Under the pieces are notes generated by a model. It worked only from the letters and a program-made list of their open reading frames with translations, searched no databases and was not told the origin of the DNA. Positions 43,565 to 53,155 of a DNA stretch of 64,000 nucleotides are shown one piece after another; positions within the stretch are counted from its first letter, which is position 1, and every line of letters starts with the position of its first letter. Source of the stretch: Flavobacterium sp. SH_e (GTDB taxonomy: Bacteria; Bacteroidota; Bacteroidia; Flavobacteriales; Flavobacteriaceae); assembly GCF_025717045.1 (NCBI RefSeq), contig NZ_JAOVZN010000005.1:310001-374000 (forward strand), read 5' to 3'. The position numbers and the translations under genes were made by a program.

Positions 43565-44602
43565 ATGAAATATTTGAATGTTACAAAGAAATTATTAATC
43601 CTGTTTTTAATTTTAATAACCATGACAACAAAAAGCAATGCTCAAGTAGATTATGCATCAGATCCGCATTTAACTCCAGCAGTTAAAGAATTTTTAAAAC
43701 CTTTAAATTCTGGAGGAGCACCTTTAGAATCGCTTCCTGTGGCCGATGCTCGCAATGTATTGGTTGGCGCTCAAAATGCTTTCAAAGTTGATTTATCTGG
43801 AATCGAAGAATCTGAAAAAGAAATCACTGCAGACGGCTACAAAATCAAATTAAATATTGTTCGTCCTGCAGGAGCAAAAGGAAAACTGCCTGTTTTTATG
43901 TTTATTCACGGCGGCGGCTGGGTTTTGGGCGACTATCCAACTCACAAAAGAATGGTTAGAGATTTGAGTGTTCTAACAGGTTATGCTGGTGTTTTTGTCA
44001 ATTATTCACTTTCTCCAGAGCATAAATATCCGCAGCCAGTAAATGAGGTACATGCCGCTGCTAAATGGATTGCTGCGCATGGAAATGAAATCAATGTTGA
44101 CGGAAGTAAATTAGGAATTGTCGGCAATAGTGCAGGCGGAAATCTTGCTACGGCGAGCGCGTTAATGGCGAAAGAAAAAGGAACTCCGCTGTACAAAGTA
44201 CAAATTCTTTTCTGGCCAGTTGCAGATGCTAATTTCGAAACAGAATCTTATAAACTTTATGGAAAACAGCGTTTTTTAACTTCTTCTCTAATGCAATGGA
44301 TGTGGGATCAATATGTTGATCCTTCTAAGAGAAAAGAAATTTATGCATCGCCATTGCAAGCGAGTCTTGCCCAGTTAAAAGGTTTGCCTCCAACTTTAAT
44401 TCAAGTAGCTGAAAATGACATTTTAAGAGACGAGGGCGAGGCTTACGGACGCAAATTAAGTGATGCTGGAGTTGTAGTTACAACAGTTCGTTACAACGAC
44501 GTAATCCATGATTTTGGTTTATTAAATGGTCTTGCTGAGATTCCGCAAACTAAAGCTTTATTTCTTCAGGCTGCTGCAGAACTTAAAAAATATCTGAAGT
44601 AA
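43565..44602 (+). CDS. Exported alpha/beta hydrolase, HSL-type esterase
   Basis: A 345-residue protein with signal peptide (SNAQ cleavage). It has the HSL-family oxyanion motif HGGG (115-118), nucleophile elbow GNSAGG (Ser189), acid Asp in VAENDILRD and His in VIHDFG. These enzymes cleave short-chain esters or lipids. It follows the sensor kinase by 180 nt and the isochorismatase-like gene comes 94 nt downstream. The possible sigma-54 promoter makes it a candidate target of the neighbouring regulator (inference). Confidence 0.85.
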   Translation: MKYLNVTKKLLILFLILITMTTKSNAQVDYASDPHLTPAVKEFLKPLNSGGAPLESLPVADARNVLVGAQNAFKVDLSGIEESEKEITADGYKIKLNIVRPAGAKGKLPVFMFIHGGGWVLGDYPTHKRMVRDLSVLTGYAGVFVNYSLSPEHKYPQPVNEVHAAAKWIAAHGNEINVDGSKLGIVGNSAGGNLATASALMAKEKGTPLYKVQILFWPVADANFETESYKLYGKQRFLTSSLMQWMWDQYVDPSKRKEIYASPLQASLAQLKGLPPTLIQVAENDILRDEGEAYGRKLSDAGVVVTTVRYNDVIHDFGLLNGLAEIPQTKALFLQAAAELKKYLK

Positions 44603-44696
44603 GAGTTTTTTAGACAAAAAAAACATAACAACCTGTATTTAAACATTTTACATATATAAAATTTGTAAATTTAATTTCTTAAATAATCAAAGAGTT

Positions 44697-45236
44697 ATGC
44701 TTGTAAAAGAAAACACTGGATTGCTGTTAATTGATGTTCAAGGAAAACTAGCTAGAATTGTACACAACAATGAAAAGCTTGCATCGAACCTAGAAAAACT
44801 CATTCGAGGCTGTCAAATACTCTCTATTCCGATAATTTGGGCAGAACAAAACCCAAAAGGACTTGGGGCTACTATACCTGAATTGGAAAAATTATTGCAT
44901 CATCAAAAACCAATTGAAAAATATACTTTTAATGCTTTTGATAATGAAGTTTTCAAACAGGCAATTATCGATTCTGGAAAAAAACAATGGCTGGTTTGTG
45001 GTATAGAAGCTCATATTTGTGTTTATCAAACGGCGATGGGATTACTATCTAACAATTTCGAAGTAGAAATTGTTGCAGATTGTATTTCTTCTAGATCTGA
45101 AGAAAGTATTGGAATAGCATTGAATAAACTGGAAAGTAAAGGAGCATCGGTAACCAATATTGAAATGTGTCTTTATGAACTTGTTAAAGACTCTCGAAGA
45201 GAATTCTTCAAAGAAATTCTACCATTAATCAAATAA
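44697..45236 (+). CDS. Isochorismatase-family hydrolase
   Basis: A 179-residue cysteine hydrolase of the YcaC/isochorismatase type: Asp13 in LLIDVQ, Lys75 in EKYTFNAF and Cys108 in GIEAHICVYQTAM make the standard triad. It acts on an amide or ester substrate; true isochorismate use is unlikely without neighbouring siderophore genes. It lies 7 nt upstream of an alpha/beta hydrolase gene, so the two are one unit. Confidence 0.85.
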   Translation: MLVKENTGLLLIDVQGKLARIVHNNEKLASNLEKLIRGCQILSIPIIWAEQNPKGLGATIPELEKLLHHQKPIEKYTFNAFDNEVFKQAIIDSGKKQWLVCGIEAHICVYQTAMGLLSNNFEVEIVADCISSRSEESIGIALNKLESKGASVTNIEMCLYELVKDSRREFFKEILPLIK

Positions 45237-45243
45237 AAAAATC

Positions 45244-46014
45244 ATGTCAAAATCAAAAACTATTGTACTTATTCATGGAAATTTTGTTAACGACAAAACT
45301 TGGACGGAATGGAAACAGTACTATGAACAGAAAGGATATACAGTTTACGCACCAGCAAATCCAGGGCATGAAGGAAATCCTACTGAATTAAGAGCAAAAG
45401 TTCATCCGGATCTAACTAAAACTGGATTTATAGATGTTGTTACTAATATTAGTAAATTGATCGATACTTTGCCTGAAAAACCTTTAATAATAGGACATTC
45501 AATGGCCGGAATGGCGGTATTGAAATTAATAGAACTAGGAAAAGCAGTAGCTGGTGTCAATATCGATGGGGCACCACCAAAGAATGTTTTTCCTCCATTT
45601 CAAACATTAAAAACCGTAATACCTGCTTTTGGTTTCTTTTCTTCTAAAAAATATTTTATGGGGAGCCGAGAGTGGTATGATTATGCTTTTTTTAATACTA
45701 TAACGGAAAATGAAAAAGCGAAAGCATTTGAAAAATTCGCAGTTCCTGAAAGCTATAAAGTGAGCCGCGAATTGGTTTTAAATTCATATTCGAATATTAA
45801 TTTCAAAAAACCTCACGAACCAATTCTCTTTATTGGCGGCGGAAGCGACCATATCTTTCCTCCTAGTTTAACACAAACAGTTGCAAGCAGATATAAAGAA
45901 AATGCTGGTCGTGTAGATCTCAAAATATTTGATGGGAAAAGCCATTTTATCTGCGGAGAACCTGGCTGGGAAGGTGTCGCCGATTATATTATAAATTGGT
46001 ATGAAGCACTATAG
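45244..46014 (+). CDS. Alpha/beta hydrolase
   Basis: A 256-residue cytoplasmic hydrolase with oxyanion segment LIHGNFVNDKTW, nucleophile Ser86 in GHSMAG, acid region GGGSDHIF and His in KSHFICGE. It is a paralogue of 37988-38773. It follows the isochorismatase-like gene and is ended by the 14-bp terminator stem at 46047-46079. Confidence 0.8.
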   Translation: MSKSKTIVLIHGNFVNDKTWTEWKQYYEQKGYTVYAPANPGHEGNPTELRAKVHPDLTKTGFIDVVTNISKLIDTLPEKPLIIGHSMAGMAVLKLIELGKAVAGVNIDGAPPKNVFPPFQTLKTVIPAFGFFSSKKYFMGSREWYDYAFFNTITENEKAKAFEKFAVPESYKVSRELVLNSYSNINFKKPHEPILFIGGGSDHIFPPSLTQTVASRYKENAGRVDLKIFDGKSHFICGEPGWEGVADYIINWYEAL

Positions 46015-46046
46015 AAATTGTATATTTTAGAGTTTAAAGAATATAT

Positions 46047-46079
46047 AAAAATGCTAAATCTAAAAGATTTAGCATTTTT
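46047..46079. terminator. Bidirectional terminator
   Basis: AAAAATGCTAAATC (46047-46060) pairs with 46066-46079 around TAAAA. It lies between convergent hydrolase and epimerase genes. Confidence 0.85.
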
Positions 46080-46102
46080 GTTTTTCTTTCAAAATAATAG
46101 TT

Positions 46103-47035
46103 TCATGAAGAATATTGCTCCTTTTTTATTTCTTCAATTCCCTTTCTATAGCTTGTTACAGGAAAATCTGGAAAACGCTTTCTAAATTTTGAATCATCAA
46201 AAACGTTAGCATGTTCATATCTTGGAAGCAGTTCTTGCAGTTCTTTTGCTTGTTTATTGAAAAGTGCTCCTACTGTAAACACAAACTTTGGCATAACCTT
46301 ATATTTTAAATCTCTGCCATATATTTCAGAAGCCAATGTAATGAATTCTTTATAATTAAGATGGCTTTCATCGACAGGCAAATGCCACGTTTGACCATAA
46401 GCATCTGGAGTATTCCCTATTAATGCTGTGGCACGACTTGCATCAGGCGTCCAGATCAGGCTTCGCTTTTTAGTGTCACTCAAAGGCACTTTTAGTTTTT
46501 TATTTCCTTTAATTGCATTAAAAATTAAAGTATTGGTAATACTCTTCGTTTTAGCGGGACCATAAAATTCTGGCGCGCGACATATTACCGCTTTCAATTG
46601 TCCTGATTTTATTTCATTTAAAACCATTTCAGCCATTTCTTTCCTGATTTTTCCTTTTCTTCCCACGGGTTCAAAAGCGGTTTCTTCTGTAAGAACTCTG
46701 CTGTCTTGCGGATACATATACGTATTATCAAAAAATACTAGTTTGGTTTTGTTGATTTTACAGGCTTTAATAACGTTTCTTGTTATCAGCAGAAATTGTT
46801 TTTCCCATAAATCAGAATCCATAGGAAGTCCTAAAGTAAAATAGGCAATTTCAGAACCTTTCACCGCTTCTATTGCTTTTTCTTTATTGGTTAAATCTGC
46901 CGAAAAAACAGTATCTGTATCGTTAACTTTTTTTGCTTTACGACTTACAATTCTTATATCTGATGTATAATTTCTTTTCAGTTCTCTTGCCAATTCTTCT
47001 CCTATCTGTCCATTTGCCCCTAATATCGTCTGCAT
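46103..47035 (-). CDS. NAD-dependent epimerase/dehydratase-like protein
   Basis: A 310-residue protein with a Rossmann start (ILGANGQIGEELARELKRN), FSADLTNKE as the cofactor Asp region, LVFFDNTYMYP at the Tyr position and CRAPEFYGP. It belongs to the extended SDR / NAD(P)H-binding group. The YxxxK motif is weak (Tyr in NTYMYP). Substrate unknown. Single gene. Confidence 0.75.
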   Translation of the reverse strand: MQTILGANGQIGEELARELKRNYTSDIRIVSRKAKKVNDTDTVFSADLTNKEKAIEAVKGSEIAYFTLGLPMDSDLWEKQFLLITRNVIKACKINKTKLVFFDNTYMYPQDSRVLTEETAFEPVGRKGKIRKEMAEMVLNEIKSGQLKAVICRAPEFYGPAKTKSITNTLIFNAIKGNKKLKVPLSDTKKRSLIWTPDASRATALIGNTPDAYGQTWHLPVDESHLNYKEFITLASEIYGRDLKYKVMPKFVFTVGALFNKQAKELQELLPRYEHANVFDDSKFRKRFPDFPVTSYRKGIEEIKKEQYSS

Positions 47036-47123
47036 CTTATTTTTGTTTTATTTGACATTCTGTCTAAATTATAGAAAATTTGCAATACATTCTAAAATTA
47101 AATTATAATGTTCTCTTAATAAA

Positions 47124-47150
47124 AAAAGCCGTACCAAGTTGGTACGGCTT
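47124..47150 (-). terminator. Terminator of the SusCD operon
   Basis: AAGCCGTACC and GGTACGGCTT pair around 5 nt; on the minus strand a T-run follows. It is 33 bp beyond the SusD stop. Confidence 0.8.
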
Positions 47151-47183
47151 CTATTAAAATTTAATGATTATTAAGATTTTTTC

Positions 47184-48608
47184 TTATTTCACATCAAACC
47201 AAAGTTTGGTAGTTAATAAGTCTTTTCCTTGAACTTCAACTGCAGCTTGGTAGCTTGCTCCGTTCAACGATTGTTCTGTACCTGGATAGAAGAAACGTGA
47301 AGGAATCTGCCCATCTAAAACTGTGTCAGGGCCAGCTGTTAATACTGGATAATCCAATCTTCTCCATTCTGTAAAAGCATCTAAACCTTGTCCGAAGAAA
47401 GCAATCCATTTTTGTGTACCAATCGATTTAGCATAATTTGATGAATCATATTTTACGCTTGCCTGATTCAGATAATCTGAAATAGTTGTTGCATTGGTAA
47501 TTCCAAATTGATTGAACGATGCCGTAATTGCATTTTTATAATACTGTTCTGCATCTCCAGAAATATATCCGCGCGCTGCAGCTTCAGCGAGATTAAACAA
47601 TGTTTCTGAATAAGAAGCAATTACCGCTGGTGATGCCGAAGTCAAGAAATAAGTTCCTGGTTTTGATGTTTTAGCAAAACCTTGGCTGTTAGCAGCACTA
47701 TTTGATAATCCGTTAGCACCTCCAACATATTTTCCTACACTTGCATCTGATGGCAATTGTGCAAAAACTGGCAAACGTGGATCTGACAATTCATACAATT
47801 TATCAACCATAGTTTTTGAAATACGGAAATCATCACGAGTTTCAAACCATGCCGAAGCTGGATTTTGCTGAGGCGAACTAGTATAAGTAAACTTAAATGT
47901 TTCGCTTTCGCTGCTAATTACTCCAGCAGCGTCGCTTGTTGCTTCAATTGCAGCTTGTTTTGCTAATGTAGGTTCTTTATCTGAAATTCTTAATGCGATT
48001 CTCAAACGAAGCGAATTCACAAATTTTTTCCATTTCGATATATCTCCTTTATAAACCAAATCTCCAGTAACAGAACCGTTTGTTGCGTTAAGCAAAGATT
48101 GAGCTTGTTTCAAATCTTCAAGTAATCCTGTATAAACTTCTTTTTGAGTATTGTATGCTGGCGTTACTTTTAAACCTGCTTCTTTGTACGGAATACTTCC
48201 GTAAGCATCTGTCAACAATAAAAATGTCCAAGAACGTAAAGTCAATGCGATACCTTTATAATTTGAATTTGCCTGTGCATCTGGAAAGTTTAGAATTGTA
48301 TTCAAATCTGTAATTAGAGTCGAATATCCTTTATCCCATAATGTTGTGAAAGAGGTATTAGACACATCGTATCGATCTGGTTCTGTATATTGGATTTTAG
48401 CCCAATGCTGAACAAACAACAAAGATGAATTAAAGTTATTTACATCTCCCCAGTACAAATCTGCACCTTGTTTTAACGTTCCCGTCAATAAGTATGGTGC
48501 CAATGGAGTTTCAGTCGCATTTGGATTTTTATTAATATCATCCAAAGTATCACTGCAAGAGCTCAGTGTCAATGCAAATAGTATTGTATATGATAGTTTT
48601 TTTAGCAT
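47184..48608 (-). CDS. SusD/RagB-family nutrient-binding lipoprotein
   Basis: A 474-residue surface lipoprotein: lipobox LTLSSC (Cys18), then SDTLDDINKNPNATETPLAP. The alpha-helical SusD fold is indicated by LRSWTFLLLTDAYGSIPYKE and KWKKFVNSLRLRIALRISDK, and the C-terminal TEWRRLDYP. It caps the SusC channel. Substrate not readable. There is no adjacent hydrolase, sulfatase or sensor, so this is not a full polysaccharide utilisation locus. Confidence 0.9.
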   Translation of the reverse strand: MLKKLSYTILFALTLSSCSDTLDDINKNPNATETPLAPYLLTGTLKQGADLYWGDVNNFNSSLLFVQHWAKIQYTEPDRYDVSNTSFTTLWDKGYSTLITDLNTILNFPDAQANSNYKGIALTLRSWTFLLLTDAYGSIPYKEAGLKVTPAYNTQKEVYTGLLEDLKQAQSLLNATNGSVTGDLVYKGDISKWKKFVNSLRLRIALRISDKEPTLAKQAAIEATSDAAGVISSESETFKFTYTSSPQQNPASAWFETRDDFRISKTMVDKLYELSDPRLPVFAQLPSDASVGKYVGGANGLSNSAANSQGFAKTSKPGTYFLTSASPAVIASYSETLFNLAEAAARGYISGDAEQYYKNAITASFNQFGITNATTISDYLNQASVKYDSSNYAKSIGTQKWIAFFGQGLDAFTEWRRLDYPVLTAGPDTVLDGQIPSRFFYPGTEQSLNGASYQAAVEVQGKDLLTTKLWFDVK

Positions 48609-48620
48609 GATTCCGAGTTT

Positions 48621-51600
48621 TTAAAATTTAACATTAAGATTAAGACTGAAATTTCTAGTTGTTGGCAATGCCAAACTTTCCAATCCTTGTGCATTTCCTG
48701 TATTAAAAGCCGTTTCAGGGTCAATATTTGGAACCTCTTTGTAAATAAAGAATAGGTTACGTCCTGCAGCAGTAATACTTGCTCCTTCTAGACCTAGTTT
48801 TTTAACTAGTTTTTTATCAAAGTTGTAACTAAGTTTTATCTCTCTCATTTTTACAAAAGTTGAACTATAGATATAGGCTTCACTAATATTGTATGATGCT
48901 TTGTAATATTCCTGTGCACTAATCACTTTGTTATTTGGAGTTCCGTCTGCATAAACACCATTAAAGATCATTCCATCATCATAAACCGTTACACCGCTTG
49001 GCGCAGTTCCGCCTGTTACCAAAGTTCTCCCATTAGCAGTATTGTCACCTGGGTAATAGTAGCTTAATCCTCCATGTTCTGCATCACGACCTGTCATAGT
49101 CTGAGCTAAAACTCCTGTATAATTTCCTGTTCTGTTTGTTCCTGAGAAAAGTTCCCCTCCTACACTAGCATCAACTAAGAATGATAATTCAAGATTTTTG
49201 TAAGTCAAAGTATTGGTAATACCTGCCAAATAATCTGGAGTGTAATGTCCTAAAACTCTTTTTGTTGGATCTGCTTTTGGAAGACCATTTGATCCTACCA
49301 CAATATTTCCGCTTGCATCGCGCTCATAAGCAGTTCCGTAAAGTGCTCCATAAGCTTGACCTACAGACGCTAATACATCTACACCTCCAGAAGAACCAAT
49401 TGTGTAATTTTTAATATCTCCAGCGTAATCCAAAATTTCTACTTTACTCTTATTTTTCGAATAATTTAAAGCCACATTCCATTTGAAGTTCCCTGTTTGA
49501 ATAGGATTTCCATCCAATTGAACTTCTATACCTTGGTTATTAATTTTACCTGCATTGATTAACTGCGAAGTATAACCGCTTGCTGCTGTAGTTTTTATCT
49601 CCAAAATTTGGTCAAAACTATTTGTGTTATAATAAGCAACATCAAAATGAAGTCTGTTTTTCCAGAAAGAAGCTTCAAGACCTACTTCAGTAGAACGTGT
49701 TGTTTCTGGTTTCAAATTTTCATTAAGTTTTCTCTGAGACGAAGTTTGAATTGGATTTCCGTCAAATGCTGTTTGGAAATTGTAAACTGTAGACAATTGA
49801 TATGGATCTGCATCGTTACCTACTTCAGACCATCCACCGCGAACTTTTAAGAAATCTAAAGTACTGCTTTTAATGTTTAAAGCGTCTGTTAAAACCACAC
49901 TACCATTAATAGAAGGATAAAAATAAGAACGGTTGCTGCTTGGCAATGTTGATGACCAGTCATTACGTGCCGTAACGTTTAAGAAAGCATAGTTTCTAAA
50001 TCCTACTTGAGCTGAAGCATAAGCACTGTAAACTCTCAATCTAGACAATGAATTTGAAGACGTTAAAGGATCTCTCGAATTCGTTAATGTATATAAATCT
50101 GGCACAGCCAAACGTGGCGCTTTTTGATAATTGTTTGCGTCGCTATGGTTACGAATGTTAAATCCTGCAAGTGCATCTAAACTAAAATCATCATTAAGCT
50201 TTTTTGTATATTGGAAAATACCTTCTGTATTTTGTTCATTTACAGTATAAGCGTCTTCGGCATAAGAACCGTAAGGCGTTCCGTTTGTACCGTATTTAAT
50301 GGTGTATTTTCTACGGTCGTTATAGTAATCAACTCCTGTGCGGAATCTAAAATTAAGTCCGTCTGCAAGTTTTGCCTCTAAATGGATATCTCCAATTAAA
50401 CGATTACGCTGTTGGCTAGTTGTATTGTAATATGCATTCCAGTATGGATTACTGTAGTAGCTGTTGTTCCAGTTAGTGTTCCAATCTTTATTAAGCTGAT
50501 TGATATCTACTTGACGTCCGAACCAAAGAAACTGCAACATAACACCAGCAGCACGACCTCCTGATGGTCCTCCAGGTAAAGCTGGAGCATTGGTAACAAT
50601 ATAATTTCCTGTCACTCCTACTTTTACGTTTTCAGAAATTTTGTAATTAGCATTAACAGAGAAGTTTGTTTTGTTTATTTCACTGTTAGGCACTGTTCCA
50701 AGCTGTTTTTGATTATTAGCTCCTAAACGGAAATCTGATTTTTCATCAGCTTTAGCAACAGAAATACTATTATCGTAAGTAATACCATTATTAAAAAAGT
50801 CTCTTACATTATTAGGATGAGCTACAAATGGAACTGCTTCTCCGTTTGAATAAAATTGAGGAATAAGGCGTCCATCCAATTTAGGCCCCCAGCTTTCATC
50901 AACTCCATCATTAACTCCGCCTCCTTTACCATCTACGTAGCTGAATTTTCCGTTCGATCCTTGTCCAAATGAATTTTGAAAAGAAGGCAAAGTTGCTACT
51001 TGAGAGATTGTAATACCTGTATTGAAAGTAACTCCAAATCCTTTTTGATTTCTACCTGATTTTGTAGTAATCAAAACCACACCATGCGCAGCACGAGATC
51101 CATAAAGCGCTGCGGCGTTAGGACCTTTTAAAACCGTTAAAGTTTCAATATCCTGCGGGTTTAAATCGGCAATTGCATTTCTAAAATCACGGGTTGCTCC
51201 ACCAAAATTTAATTGTGAATTATCTACTGGAACACCATCAACAACAAACAATGGCTGGTTGTTTCCTGCGATAGACGTTTCCCCACGAATAATAATACGT
51301 GAAGATCCCATATCTCCTTGTGAGTTGGTTATACGTACACCAGCTACTTTACCAGAAAGGCTGTTCAAAAAGTTTGTTTCTTTTGTTTCAGCCAAGTCTT
51401 TTCCTTTAACTGCCTGAGTGGTATATCCTAAAGATTTCTTTTCTTTTGAGATTCCAAGAGCGGTTACAACAACTTCAGATAATGCATTCTGTTCTTCAGT
51501 AAGCTCAATTACGATTGCATTTTTATTGACTACAACTTCTTCTTTTTTATATCCCAAATAACTAATGATAAGTGTATAAGGAAATTTTTGGCCAGTCTGG

Positions 51601-51809
51601 AAGTAAAAATTTCCATCTGTATCTGTTACGACTCCATGTGTTGTGCCTTTAATGTTTATAGAAGCTCCAATAATAGGCTCTTTTGTAACAGCATCGACTA
51701 CTGTTCCCTCCAGTTTAGACTGGATTAACGGCTTAGTCTCCTGTGATTTAACTCCTATGGAAATCAACAAAATACATAGCCAAGCATATCTTTCTAATTT
51801 TTTTTTCAT
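48621..51809 (-). CDS. SusC/RagA-family TonB-dependent outer membrane transporter
   Basis: A 1062-residue receptor. Signal peptide (ILLISIGVKSQE), CarboxypepD_reg-like domain (about 30-115: LEGTVVDAVTKEPIIGASIN), then TonB plug with ALGISKEKKSLGYTTQ, GKVAGVRITNSQGDMGSSRI, and LKGPNAAALYGSRAAHGVVL, followed by a 22-strand-type barrel ending in an aromatic Phe. The SusD gene starts 12 nt downstream. Its mRNA has a leader of about 380 nt with a good promoter at 52197-52227. Confidence 0.92.
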   Translation of the reverse strand: MKKKLERYAWLCILLISIGVKSQETKPLIQSKLEGTVVDAVTKEPIIGASINIKGTTHGVVTDTDGNFYFQTGQKFPYTLIISYLGYKKEEVVVNKNAIVIELTEEQNALSEVVVTALGISKEKKSLGYTTQAVKGKDLAETKETNFLNSLSGKVAGVRITNSQGDMGSSRIIIRGETSIAGNNQPLFVVDGVPVDNSQLNFGGATRDFRNAIADLNPQDIETLTVLKGPNAAALYGSRAAHGVVLITTKSGRNQKGFGVTFNTGITISQVATLPSFQNSFGQGSNGKFSYVDGKGGGVNDGVDESWGPKLDGRLIPQFYSNGEAVPFVAHPNNVRDFFNNGITYDNSISVAKADEKSDFRLGANNQKQLGTVPNSEINKTNFSVNANYKISENVKVGVTGNYIVTNAPALPGGPSGGRAAGVMLQFLWFGRQVDINQLNKDWNTNWNNSYYSNPYWNAYYNTTSQQRNRLIGDIHLEAKLADGLNFRFRTGVDYYNDRRKYTIKYGTNGTPYGSYAEDAYTVNEQNTEGIFQYTKKLNDDFSLDALAGFNIRNHSDANNYQKAPRLAVPDLYTLTNSRDPLTSSNSLSRLRVYSAYASAQVGFRNYAFLNVTARNDWSSTLPSSNRSYFYPSINGSVVLTDALNIKSSTLDFLKVRGGWSEVGNDADPYQLSTVYNFQTAFDGNPIQTSSQRKLNENLKPETTRSTEVGLEASFWKNRLHFDVAYYNTNSFDQILEIKTTAASGYTSQLINAGKINNQGIEVQLDGNPIQTGNFKWNVALNYSKNKSKVEILDYAGDIKNYTIGSSGGVDVLASVGQAYGALYGTAYERDASGNIVVGSNGLPKADPTKRVLGHYTPDYLAGITNTLTYKNLELSFLVDASVGGELFSGTNRTGNYTGVLAQTMTGRDAEHGGLSYYYPGDNTANGRTLVTGGTAPSGVTVYDDGMIFNGVYADGTPNNKVISAQEYYKASYNISEAYIYSSTFVKMREIKLSYNFDKKLVKKLGLEGASITAAGRNLFFIYKEVPNIDPETAFNTGNAQGLESLALPTTRNFSLNLNVKF

Positions 51810-52192
51810 TACTTTGTTTTAGTTTAATAAATAAGGTAAGCCAAGAACTGGTTAGTACATTCTAGCTTTCCTTTTAGAGATAATAATTTCTTTAAGCTTC
51901 ACCATTTCTGTTCCCGCAGAGATGGTTTTTCTTTTTTATCTGCAACACATTCGTTTTTTCATTTTCACTGATTTTAGATTACTACTATTTAAATTGGCCT
52001 ATACAATATTTCAACCCTATACAGGATTGTATTTATTAAAATTTACAATGAATTAAAAAGAGAGGAATTTTAACCTTGGTAACTCGTAAGGCTTAAACTG
52101 CCTTTGTGGTTCTCGCTTGTTCAAAAATGAAATTGGAATATGGTCTTTAATCTCTGGCTTTTAACTTATTTTTTAAACTCTACTAATTTGAT
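51810..52192 (-). ncRNA. Long structured 5' leader of the SusCD operon (candidate regulatory RNA)
   Basis: Predicted transcription starts near 52192, so about 380 nt precede the susC ATG. The leader can form a nested stem (GAG/CTC, AACC/GGTT and hairpin AAGGC-N7-GCCTT at plus 52062-52114), and later a CCAT...ATGG hairpin near 51902-51925. Two direct CCTATACA copies (51998-52005 and 52016-52023) sit between, 18 bp apart. A short frame beginning with ATGGTG near the second hairpin could encode a 17-residue peptide. No known riboswitch consensus was recognised. Confidence 0.4.
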
Positions 52193-52196
52193 AGAA

Positions 52197-52227
52197 CAAA
52201 AGTATATTAAAAATTTTAGTTCCCAAA
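52197..52227 (-). promoter_or_regulatory. SusCD promoter
   Basis: On the minus strand TTTG (52227-52224) and TACTTTTG (52204-52197) are 19 nt apart, an exact match to the Bacteroidota consensus. Position is 388 bp upstream of the susC start. Confidence 0.7.
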
Positions 52228-52477
52228 TTTTAATTGATTTTTTTGCAAAAAAAATGTTAAGCAAATTAATTTTACCTGTTTAAAGCATTAAAAACAAACA
52301 AGTTAGCTTTTTAAAGGATTTTAACTATTTTATAAGAATTATACTAAAACCATAAAATTTAGAAGTGATTCTAGCCTTTTTAAAAGAATTGTACAACAGA
52401 AAATGTACAATGGAAAGAAGTGATAAATTTTGTTAGAAATGATTCGAGACTAATTTCGAAAGTTTATTTCAAAAAAA

Positions 52478-52506
52478 AAACTCCAAAGTCTAAGACTTTG
52501 GAGTTT
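52478..52506. terminator. Terminator of the small secreted gene
   Basis: AAACTCCAAAGTC (52478-52490) pairs with 52494-52506 around TAA, followed on the minus strand by a T-run. It serves the gene at 52529-52972. The stretch between 52228 and 52477 shows no feature. Confidence 0.85.
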
Positions 52507-52528
52507 GTAATTTTTATGCTTGAGATTT

Positions 52529-52972
52529 TTATAAATCGTTGAATTCGTGTAAAGATTTCAAAGTGTTTTCGTAGAATAAAATCGCAGCGATAAGATTTCC
52601 TTTATCTGAGTAAGGCATCATCTTTCTTTGGAAATCTACTGTAGTATCTAAGAAAATTGTTGTGCCTTCTGCTTGTCCATCTAAGAACTTTTTGTTTTCA
52701 CTAGTATCAGGAATACCTAAATCTGCCATTGTAACACCAGGTTTAGTAACCAAAGCAATATAAGGAAGTGTTTTTACTAAAACTTTAATACGCTCAATGT
52801 ACAATTCTAAAAGCTCTCCTTTTTGCATACCACTTAATTCTTTTTGATCATGGTATTTACGGATTAACGCTGTTGTACTAATAATACTTCTTGGTGCATT
52901 TTTTGCCTGTGCAGAAACAGCAGCAGTCGTCAAGAAGAAAAGGACACTTAATAAAAAAATCTTACTCTTCAT
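52529..52972 (-). CDS. Small secreted protein, unknown function
   Basis: A 147-residue protein with signal peptide ending AAVSAQ. The mature part is a mostly helical domain (STTALIRKYHDQKELSGMQK; ELYIERIKVLVKTLPYIALV; FENTLKSLHEFNDL) with no Cys. No known family or active site. A TATTTTTG box lies upstream. Confidence 0.55.
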   Translation of the reverse strand: MKSKIFLLSVLFFLTTAAVSAQAKNAPRSIISTTALIRKYHDQKELSGMQKGELLELYIERIKVLVKTLPYIALVTKPGVTMADLGIPDTSENKKFLDGQAEGTTIFLDTTVDFQRKMMPYSDKGNLIAAILFYENTLKSLHEFNDL

Positions 52973-53155
52973 TTGTTATATAGATTTGGTTCTTGAATAA
53001 AAACAAAAATATATAAATTAACTTAAATTGCAACTTTTATAGTTTATTTTTCCCAAAAATATGATTATCTCTTAATCTGAATAAGTAAAATAGTACAGCG
53101 GATGCCCAATAAATAAGTGTTTTCAGGGCTTTGCAAGCTTTTATTTGATCTTTTC

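Noticed and set aside
49608..49850. Plus-strand frame inside susC
   Set aside because: Shadow of the receptor coding sequence.
47184..51809. Full polysaccharide utilisation locus
   Set aside because: No glycoside hydrolase, lyase, sulfatase or sensor gene accompanies the SusCD pair.
52040..52120. SAM, TPP or cobalamin riboswitch in the susC leader
   Set aside because: Stems are present but none of the conserved core sequences of these classes was found.
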